Source: QNYZ01 sp964577615
GTDB taxonomy: Bacteria; Desulfobacterota; Desulfobacteria; Desulfobacterales; QNYZ01
Reading direction: 5' to 3'
Assembly: GCA_964577615.1 (NCBI GenBank)
Contig: CAZNZW010000054.1
Span: 1-20,821 of the forward strand
Length of the DNA: 20,821 nt
Below the pieces are notes generated by a model. It worked only from the letters and a program-made list of their open reading frames with translations, ran no database searches and was not told the DNA's origin. Positions 15,002 through 20,821 of the stretch are shown one piece after another; position 1 is the stretch's first letter, and each line of letters opens with the position of its first letter. The translations under genes and the position numbers were made by a program.

Positions 15002-17323
15002 TCAAGCGCCCGCGGGCTTGGACAGGACGGGGACCCGGAGCGATTTCAGCCCGGATACGCCCGGCATATCTCCCAGATCAAGTCTTTCTATCTCTTCGGC
15101 CAGGTATCCTTTTTTCTGTAAAAATTCAATGTGCCGGGTCATTTCGTCCGCCTCGTCGGCAGATGAATAGACAACGGCAATCTTCCCCGGCTGGGTCAAC
15201 CGCTCTCCGGTCTCCCGAACCACGGCCTTGTCCAGACGCGACCGGATGATGGCATGGCGGATATCGTAAGCGCCATCCACGCTGAAATGTTTTTCATCAT
15301 ACCGGAAGCGGATGGACAGCGGGGCATTTTGGACGAGAATCAGCTGTCCGATCTCCAGCGGCACCTTGAGCGTTGCTTTCAGCCGTTCGGCCCGACGGGC
15401 CATGCCACACGCCAGCCGGAGCTGCCAGAGCCGCAGGTTGTGGAGATAGATATCGTGATACTTTCCGGATTCGACCAGGGCATCTCCCAGATAAATCAGA
15501 TAATCCACGCCATCGGTCTCATGCCTTTCAAAATAGTGGGGAAAAATCTGCTGCGCCTTGGTTTCTTCCCCGTCGAGATAGGTCGATAACTGCTGGCTGA
15601 GATGCGAAAAGCTTTCCTCAAAATCCCGACGCACCTGGTAAACCGTTCCCGTTTTCCGGTCAACGGCCGCAAAATAGGCGTCAACAGCTTGAGACACTTC
15701 TTCTCCAAAGCCGCTTGCCTGGCTGAAAACCGGTTCGACCGCATCGCGCATGAATGTGATCACGGCCAGATCGTCTCCCGTCTCCAGTCCGACCTGTACT
15801 TTATCAATATACGCATCGATCCGACTGCTTAATTCTTCAAAAATCGACAGGGGATCCGCTTTCAGGGCCAGCCGGATAACGCGCCGCCCCAGAGTGAGAT
15901 GGTGGATCAGATCTTTCTGAATGGCCCGGTTTCGCGCCTCGCTGGAACCGCGGATATCAGCAGTGCCGTACAGGGGATATACGTTATTGAAAACAATCGG
16001 CTCAAGTTTGGCGCGGCTGTCCTTTCGAAGCGCCTCCAGATACCGCATGGCGGCCTGCCGAAAACGCCATTCCACCGCGGGATGAATCGCGGTGCAGTGC
16101 CGCCGGATCACGTCCTGTGCCTGGTGCTCGAGCTCATCCAGCGATTTCTTGATGGCCAGAGAGAAAATCGGCAGAATCTGCTCCATCAGAAGGGCATCCA
16201 GCGCCCCGAAATCACCGGGAACGGGAGACCCCAGGTGCAGGGTGCCGATGCTCTTCCCCTGGGAGGTCAACGGACCGATCAGGCAGGAGCGGACACCCGT
16301 TTCCACAATCTCATTCTGGAATCCCCCGATGGGTTTCACTCTGGCCACATCATCCAGCCGGATGATTTCCTGATCGTTAATCACCCGTTCAAACACCGTT
16401 CCGGAAAATGCGGAAAGCGGCACATGGTGAGAATCGGTAAAAATACATCGATGAATCAATTCTGATCCGGAATTGAGCAGCAGCGCCCGGTCATCCTGAA
16501 TACCGGCCAGGGTCGCTACCAGGTTTGCCCGTCCAAAAAGGGTTTTCAGGTTCTGCTGCAGGGCCGCAAACCCGTTTCTGGACATAATCGAATCCTGGTC
16601 GATGAGTTCCCGTTCCAGGGCGGAGATGACCTCGGGGACGGTATTGTCCACGGCCCGGATAACGATGAACCCCCATAATTCAAAATCCTCGGGGGGCAGT
16701 ATGTCTCGTAGTTTTTCGGGATTGGTCAAATTCTCGAGAACCTGCGCTCGTTCTTTGCCTGACAGTGTCCGGGGGGCCTTAACCGCGTGGATATCGACAA
16801 ACCGAAAATCCAGCGTCATTTTAAAATGTCGTTCCAGGCCAGTGACAGGGTCGGTGACAATCCGGACCAGCGGATAATCAAACCGCTGCCGGATACCGTA
16901 AAACCGTTCGAGAATAAACAGATAGGCCTGAATAATCCGCCCCCGGTTAAACTGCGTTGTCCCCACATTGAGCCGTCCCTGAACGCCTCCTTTTTCATCG
17001 AGAAACAATTGTTTAAACCGGGGCGAAACAAAAAAGGTTTCCACGGAAAGCGGAGATACCACCCCCACGGCTTCGGTTTCCCAGAAAAGCGGTGAAAAAA
17101 TGGTCCCCATCAACCGGTTGACCTGACCAGAGCGCCCTTTCAGGCGGCCCGGATCCATAATCGGCCCTCTCAGATCCTGAACCTGTTCCAGAAGAGACCG
17201 GATCCTTCTTTTGTTGAAACTGATCGGCTGGTCGGGACGATCCTCTCTTTTCTGAAGATAGTCGAAAAGCGGATCAAAGCTCAGCACGGTCCGAAACGGA
17301 AAGTCGTTCAGCATTTTTTCCAT
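15002..17323 (-). CDS. Large GAF-domain protein of unknown function
   Basis: A 773-residue soluble protein with no signal peptide or membrane helix. Residues about 245-395 look like a GAF domain, a small-molecule or redox sensory fold: NLVATLAGIQDDRALLLNS, then SCLIGPLTSQGKSIGTLHLGS. The following NNVYPLYGTADIRGSSEARN block (446-465) is one I associate with uncharacterised GAF proteins of similar size in other phyla such as Bacteroidetes. No kinase, cyclase, EAL, HD or DNA-binding output domain was recognised. The C-terminal half is mostly helical. GGAG 8 nt before the ATG supports the start. It is 18 nt downstream of mqnB, so it is probably the last gene of the HIT-mqnB-GAF operon. The run of C's in the mRNA lies just past its stop codon and does not affect the reading frame. 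Confidence 0.78.
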   Translation of the reverse strand: MEKMLNDFPFRTVLSFDPLFDYLQKREDRPDQPISFNKRRIRSLLEQVQDLRGPIMDPGRLKGRSGQVNRLMGTIFSPLFWETEAVGVVSPLSVETFFVSPRFKQLFLDEKGGVQGRLNVGTTQFNRGRIIQAYLFILERFYGIRQRFDYPLVRIVTDPVTGLERHFKMTLDFRFVDIHAVKAPRTLSGKERAQVLENLTNPEKLRDILPPEDFELWGFIVIRAVDNTVPEVISALERELIDQDSIMSRNGFAALQQNLKTLFGRANLVATLAGIQDDRALLLNSGSELIHRCIFTDSHHVPLSAFSGTVFERVINDQEIIRLDDVARVKPIGGFQNEIVETGVRSCLIGPLTSQGKSIGTLHLGSPVPGDFGALDALLMEQILPIFSLAIKKSLDELEHQAQDVIRRHCTAIHPAVEWRFRQAAMRYLEALRKDSRAKLEPIVFNNVYPLYGTADIRGSSEARNRAIQKDLIHHLTLGRRVIRLALKADPLSIFEELSSRIDAYIDKVQVGLETGDDLAVITFMRDAVEPVFSQASGFGEEVSQAVDAYFAAVDRKTGTVYQVRRDFEESFSHLSQQLSTYLDGEETKAQQIFPHYFERHETDGVDYLIYLGDALVESGKYHDIYLHNLRLWQLRLACGMARRAERLKATLKVPLEIGQLILVQNAPLSIRFRYDEKHFSVDGAYDIRHAIIRSRLDKAVVRETGERLTQPGKIAVVYSSADEADEMTRHIEFLQKKGYLAEEIERLDLGDMPGVSGLKSLRVPVLSKPAGA

Positions 17324-17341
17324 GGAATTATCTCCGATTGG

Positions 17342-18097
17342 CTATTTATCGCCGGCAGGGCCAGCGCCGGCCGCCTTGACCAGGGCCAAAACAGCACGGG
17401 AAGCCTGTTTGAAAGCCAGGGGCAGGTCCCATTCTTTTTTATTGCGGCAGCCGACCCGATTGCTTGCCGATCGGATTTCCAGAAACGGTACGCCATAATG
17501 ACGACAGACATGGGCCGCGGCAGCACCTTCCATATTTTCCATGATCGGGCGGTATGCCCGGCAGTATGCCCGGACACGTGCATCAGATACGGTAATGGTG
17601 GATACGGTGATAAAGGGACCCGTAACGATTTTCACGGCGTCTGCCGCGAATTCCCCCTGCAGCACCCGGCGGGCTTTTTCAACCCGGAGCGGATCAATCG
17701 GGTAGGCGCTGCCGGAGGATGCGGCGCTTTTTGGGATGATCGACCGGGGAAGCGGCGCTACCTCCTGAGTGCCGGGAATCTCCACTCCCAGCTGGGCATC
17801 GATCTCTTTTGTGGCGATGCCGATATCACCAGGCGCCATGCCGGGCGGGGAAAAACCGCCGGCACAACCGGTCTGGATAACCAGGGTCGGGGTTTCCGCT
17901 TCAATGGCAGCGGTCAGGGCCCGCGCCGTATTGATCACGCCCGGGCCGGTTTCCAGCAGCCTCACCGGACGCCCGCCCAGCTCCCCCCGGGCAACCGTTT
18001 TCAGCGCGCGGCGACTGCCGCGCCGGGGATGCAGTCGATTACGAAGGCCGGCAAGTTCCTCGGTAACGGCCGCCATGATTAAAATCGAACCGGGCAT
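17342..18097 (-). CDS. mqnB: Futalosine hydrolase
   Basis: Hydrolyses futalosine to dehypoxanthine futalosine plus hypoxanthine in the futalosine route to menaquinone. The protein is a nucleoside-phosphorylase-fold enzyme of 251 residues: an N-terminal ILIMAAVTEEL strand, TGCAGGF (76-82), and MENMEGAAAAHVC (186-198) followed by GVPFLEIRSASNRVGCRNKKEW. The ENMEGAA and EIR-SNRVG blocks are typical of MqnB and separate it from MTA/SAH nucleosidase. The ATG at 18097 has GGAGA just upstream. A second good candidate, the ATG at 18121, overlaps the HIT stop codon as TAATG with AAGGA before it and would add eight residues. MqnA, MqnC and MqnD are not in the window. Adenosine-type nucleosidase is the main alternative. 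Confidence 0.87.
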   Translation of the reverse strand: MPGSILIMAAVTEELAGLRNRLHPRRGSRRALKTVARGELGGRPVRLLETGPGVINTARALTAAIEAETPTLVIQTGCAGGFSPPGMAPGDIGIATKEIDAQLGVEIPGTQEVAPLPRSIIPKSAASSGSAYPIDPLRVEKARRVLQGEFAADAVKIVTGPFITVSTITVSDARVRAYCRAYRPIMENMEGAAAAHVCRHYGVPFLEIRSASNRVGCRNKKEWDLPLAFKQASRAVLALVKAAGAGPAGDK

Positions 18098-18120
18098 GGC
18101 GGTTTCTCCGGTACCGGTCA

Positions 18121-18453
18121 TTACCAATCCTTACCGGCCAGCAGATGCAGATGCAGATGAAAAACACGCTGTCCCCCGCCATGCTCCACGTTAAACAGCA
18201 GTTTATACCCGGATTCGGCCACTTTCTGTCGGCGGGCCATTTCCCTGCCCGTCATCAGCAGTTCCGCCACCACATGGCGATCATCATCGGTGAGGTCATT
18301 GATACTGCGAATATGCCGCCTGGGAACGATCAGCAGGTGAACAGGCGCGTGGGGATGGATATCTTTAAAAACAACTACTTCGTCGGTTTCAAACAAAAAT
18401 TCGGTGTCGGTTTTCCCATGAACGATATTGCAGAAAATGCACTCTTTTTCCAT
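18121..18453 (-). CDS. HIT-family nucleotide hydrolase (HinT-like)
   Basis: Histidine-triad protein of 110 residues, predicted to hydrolyse AMP-linked phosphoramidates or similar nucleotides in the cytoplasm. It has CIFCNI at the N-terminus (a common Cys pair in HinT proteins), HAPVHLLIVPRRHI in the middle, and the triad HLHLHLL followed by AGKDW at the end. GGGAG 5 nt before the ATG at 18453 sets the start. The frame continues upstream to 18510 but without a ribosome site. First gene of the operon with mqnB and the GAF protein. Whether the cluster is functional or incidental is not visible. Confidence 0.93.
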   Translation of the reverse strand: MEKECIFCNIVHGKTDTEFLFETDEVVVFKDIHPHAPVHLLIVPRRHIRSINDLTDDDRHVVAELLMTGREMARRQKVAESGYKLLFNVEHGGGQRVFHLHLHLLAGKDW

Positions 18454-18497
18454 TGGCACTCCCTCTTTTTTATATTTTCCAGTCTGGCTGGCGGCCC

Positions 18498-18503
18498 TAT
18501 AAT
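18498..18503 (+). promoter_or_regulatory. Perfect -10 box upstream of the TGA-containing frame
   Basis: TATAAT matches the -10 consensus exactly and lies 18 nt before the ATG at 18522. The hexamer 17 bases upstream, TTTTCC, is a poor -35. It could drive the rightward frame and the permeases, or be chance. Confidence 0.25.
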
Positions 18504-18521
18504 CCAGCACGGATTGCCTTT

Positions 18522-18785
18522 ATGTCTTATCTGAAATTTGACCTATTGGCAACATGACGCCCCGGCCGTCCCGGCGCCGTAGCAGATAATCTCCCTGTCC
18601 CGATCACCCAGAATGGCTCACGCCTGTTTGATATTGTCACAATCCATCGCAAGGGATTGTACCCCGGCTCTCCGGATTCCGGCATCAACATCCGGCAGCC
18701 ACACATCGCCCGCCGATACATTCTTGAATTAGGGATTGCGCCACTGGATATTATCCGTTATGAGCCGGTATTGCCTGTCTGGTAA
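18522..18785 (+). other. Possible selenoprotein or decayed gene: 87-codon frame with in-frame TGA
   Basis: Starting at ATG 18522 the frame reads MSYLKFDLLAT, then TGA at 18555-18557 (codon 12), then 75 more sense codons to TAA at 18783-18785. The second part looks like real protein: it contains SRLFDIVTIHRKGLYPGSP, then IRQPHIARRYILELGIAP and LDIIRYEPVLPVW. No ATG or GTG occurs after the TGA, only internal TTG codons, so the frame would need the TGA to be read through, or it is a pseudogene. About 60% of third positions after the TGA are G or C. The ribosome site is weak (CGGAT about 10 nt before the ATG). I saw no convincing SECIS hairpin: CGGC/GCCG at 18563-18579 is short and close. I do not recognise the family. 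It ends 49 nt before the first permease. Confidence 0.4.
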
Positions 18786-18834
18786 ACTTTCTCACAGGAT
18801 ACAACAAGGTGCCACTGACACAGAAACGGATGCC

Positions 18835-19737
18835 ATGGAAAACCGCGTTTTTAAATCCAACAGCCTGCTGCTCCTGACAGCGGCGATCTGGGGCTTTGCC
18901 TTTGTGGCCCAGCGCGTGGGCATGGATTATGTGGGACCGTTTACGTTTAACGGCATGCGGTTCGCCCTGGGGAGTCTGGTACTGCTCCCGGTACTGATCG
19001 TTACCGAGCGGCGCCATTCCCGCACCCGCCTCAACCGCAAAACGGTGATCCTGGTGTGCGGCAGCACCGGCGGCGTTCTGTTTATGGGCGCATCCCTGCA
19101 ACAGATGGGAGTTATATACACCACGGCGGGAAAAGCCGGATTCATTACCGGTCTGTACGTGGTCATGGTCCCTATTTTCGGCCTGGCATTGAAACACCGG
19201 ACCGATACCGGCACCTGGGCGGGTGCCACTCTGGCAACCGTGGGGCTCTATCTATTAAGCGTTACCGAGCAGTTCACCATTCAGCGGGGCGATTTCCTGG
19301 TTTTGATGAGCGCCTTTTTCTGGACCGTCCATGTATTGATCATCGACTGGCTGTCTCCCCGCATCAACCCGATAAAAATCGCGTTTATTCAATTTGTTAT
19401 CTGTTCCGCGCTGAGCTTTGTCGCGGCGCTTTTCACGGAGGAAATCGTACCGGCCCATATTTTTCAGGCGGCCCTGCCGATTATTTACAGCGGGGCCTTA
19501 TCGGTGGGGATTGCCTATACCCTGCAGATCGTCGCCCAGAAAAACGCCCACCCGGCGCATGCAGCGATTATTTTGAGCATGGAAACCGTTTTCGCGGCCC
19601 TGGGCGGCTGGATCGTATTGAATGAAATCCTCTCACCGCGTGAAATTTCCGGCTGTCTGCTGATGCTCACCGGCATGACATTGTCTCAATTGTGGGGGTA
19701 TCTGCTGCACCTTCGGCAAAAACGGTTCCGGGCCTGA
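18835..19737 (+). CDS. EamA/DMT-family permease (first of pair)
   Basis: Inner-membrane drug/metabolite transporter superfamily protein, 300 residues, about ten predicted helices in two EamA repeats. The N-terminal repeat opens LLLLTAAIWGFAFVAQRVGMDYVGP with FNGMRFALGSLVLLP. The second repeat contains GDFLVLMSAFFWTVHVLIID and ends YSGALSVGIAYTLQIVAQK then HAAIILSMETVFAALGGWIVLNE, the family hallmark. I chose the ATG at 18835 because hydrophobic sequence begins just after it. The frame is open to 18736, but that part overlaps the preceding frame and reads as shadow. The ribosome site is weak. The substrate is unknown, and efflux of amino acids or metabolites is typical of the family. Confidence 0.92.
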   Translation: MENRVFKSNSLLLLTAAIWGFAFVAQRVGMDYVGPFTFNGMRFALGSLVLLPVLIVTERRHSRTRLNRKTVILVCGSTGGVLFMGASLQQMGVIYTTAGKAGFITGLYVVMVPIFGLALKHRTDTGTWAGATLATVGLYLLSVTEQFTIQRGDFLVLMSAFFWTVHVLIIDWLSPRINPIKIAFIQFVICSALSFVAALFTEEIVPAHIFQAALPIIYSGALSVGIAYTLQIVAQKNAHPAHAAIILSMETVFAALGGWIVLNEILSPREISGCLLMLTGMTLSQLWGYLLHLRQKRFRA

Positions 19738-19779
19738 TTTTTTTCCACAGCAGCCATAAGTAACGAGGTAAAAACAGCC

Positions 19780-20622
19780 ATGTCCGCTGAAATCACCCTG
19801 TTGGTCCTGCTGGCCGCCTTTCTTCACGCGGGCTGGAATGCGCTGGTCAAAACCGCATCGGACAGGCTGCTGATTATTTCCGCCGTGGCCTTTGGTCAAT
19901 GCCTGGCCGGGATGCTGGTCATGCCGTTCGTGCCCGCGCCGGATCCCGCCAGCTGGCCGGCCATTACTGCAGCGACCGCATGCCACTATTTCTATTACTT
20001 TTTTTTATATCAGGCCTATCGATTTGGCGACCTGAGCCTGGTGTATCCACTGGCACGCGGGCTGGCGCCGGTCCTGGTGGCCATGGGGGCGGCCACGTTC
20101 GGTCATGAAATCCTGTCACTCCCGGCCATTGCCGGCGTGGTGATCACGTCCATCGGTATTGCCAGTATCGCTTTTTTTCAACAATCGTCATTCAAAAACA
20201 ACGCATCTGCGATTTTTTTCGCAGCGGGTACCGGCGCCATAATCGCCGGATATACGGTTGCCGACGGGATCGGGGTTCGGCTGTCCAATAGTCCTTTCGG
20301 ATATATCGCGTGGTTGTTTTTTCTGGAATTCCCGGTAATTTTGTTTGTTATTTATCGGCGACGGCGCCGAATTATCCGCCTGATTGGCCGCGAATGGAAA
20401 CAATTTGCCGGCACCGGAATCAGCTCGGTGTTTGCGTACGGCATTGTTATTTTTGCGGTCAACTTTGCGCCCATGGCGGCGGTATCGGCTTTGCGGGAAT
20501 CGAGTGTCATCATGGCCGCCCTGATCGGCACATTGTTTCTCGGGGAACGGCCCTGGCAGCAGCGCGTTATCGCTGCGGTGGTTGTGGCATGCGGCGTGGC
20601 GATGATTACGGGAAGCTGGTAA
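19780..20622 (+). CDS. EamA/DMT-family permease (second of pair)
   Basis: Second drug/metabolite transporter superfamily permease, 280 residues, about ten predicted helices. The N-terminus LLVLLAAFLHAGWNALVKTASDR is typical of the SdcS/YdcZ-unlike EamA group with a HAGWN motif. Later elements include YRFGDLSLVYPLARGLAPVLVA in the first repeat, and FAPMAAVSALRESSVIMAALIGTLFLGE in the second. GAGG about 10 nt before the ATG supports the start. It lies 42 nt after the first permease on the same strand and is probably co-transcribed. The two proteins are not close paralogues by eye, so a recent tandem duplication is unlikely. The substrate is unknown. Confidence 0.92.
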   Translation: MSAEITLLVLLAAFLHAGWNALVKTASDRLLIISAVAFGQCLAGMLVMPFVPAPDPASWPAITAATACHYFYYFFLYQAYRFGDLSLVYPLARGLAPVLVAMGAATFGHEILSLPAIAGVVITSIGIASIAFFQQSSFKNNASAIFFAAGTGAIIAGYTVADGIGVRLSNSPFGYIAWLFFLEFPVILFVIYRRRRRIIRLIGREWKQFAGTGISSVFAYGIVIFAVNFAPMAAVSALRESSVIMAALIGTLFLGERPWQQRVIAAVVVACGVAMITGSW

Positions 20623-20821
20623 ATGCAAAGATAAGAAAATCTCATCGAACATCAAAAACAGTGCCAAACAGACACGTCCACCAACCGGCAAGTCGCGGCT
20701 GTACTTGATATAAGTTACTCAACTGAACCGCTGCAAATAGCGTGACCATGCCGTTCTAATGGGCAAATCGGATCATTTTCGGCAAAATGGCGATTATATT
20801 TTAAAGCGTTTTAACCGAACC
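20623..20821. other. Right-end non-coding stretch
   Basis: About 200 bases after the last permease with no supported gene, terminator or RNA. The final 35 bases are AT-rich (TATATTTTAAAG) and could belong to a promoter of a gene beyond the window. No -35/-10 pair was convincing. Confidence 0.4.

Noticed and set aside
18558..18620. A bacterial SECIS element after the TGA at 18555
   Set aside because: Only a four-pair CGGC/GCCG stem with its loop about 10 nt from the TGA was found, shorter and closer than typical bacterial SECIS elements. A folding program is needed to decide.
18527..18721. A 64-codon frame on the minus strand upstream of the HIT gene
   Set aside because: It has no ribosome site or family match and is antisense to the more protein-like plus-strand frame.
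19690..19750. Terminator between the two permease genes (T-run after the first stop codon)
   Set aside because: The seven T's are not preceded by a stem of more than three pairs with a usable loop, and the second permease follows closely with a good ribosome site.

Overview
The window looks like an ordinary chromosomal stretch from a moderately GC-rich anaerobic Gram-negative bacterium, most likely a sulfate-reducing member of Desulfobacterota (Desulfobacterales-like). This placement is inferred from gene content and protein style: a selenocysteine elongation factor, a formate-tetrahydrofolate ligase, futalosine-pathway menaquinone synthesis, a DUF2333 protein and a dihydrolipoyl dehydrogenase. 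No ribosomal RNA, tRNA, CRISPR array, phage gene, transposase or insertion sequence was seen.

Layout. Positions 12-1988 (+): dihydrolipoyl dehydrogenase followed by an ADP-ribose-type Nudix hydrolase. Positions 2085-3180: two divergent hot-dog thioesterases. The left one keeps the catalytic triad of fluoroacetyl-CoA thioesterase FlK. A palindrome and a good sigma70-type promoter lie between them. A bidirectional terminator at 3271-3297 separates this pair from fhs. Positions 3318-9066 (-): a heterodimeric ABC exporter (two overlapping half-transporter genes, BmrC/BmrD-like) followed by fhs, which appears to have its own promoter and a leader of about 150 nt. The encoded formate-tetrahydrofolate ligase resembles the C-terminal domain of eukaryotic MTHFD1.

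Positions 9183-14910 (+): a probable operon of an RNase II-type exonuclease, a 58-residue two-helix membrane protein, selB (overlapping it by 11 nt), and a membrane-anchored DUF2333 protein 2 nt after selB. Positions 15002-18453 (-): a second operon of a HIT hydrolase, futalosine hydrolase (mqnB) and a large GAF protein of unknown function. The two operons converge on an inverted repeat that runs into nine consecutive G's.

Positions 18522-20622 (+): an 87-codon frame interrupted only by an in-frame TGA at codon 12, then two EamA/DMT-family permeases. Because selB is present, the TGA frame is either a candidate selenoprotein or a decayed gene. It is the most open question in the window. Otherwise the region is mostly housekeeping, and I see no convincing multi-gene system that is wholly new.
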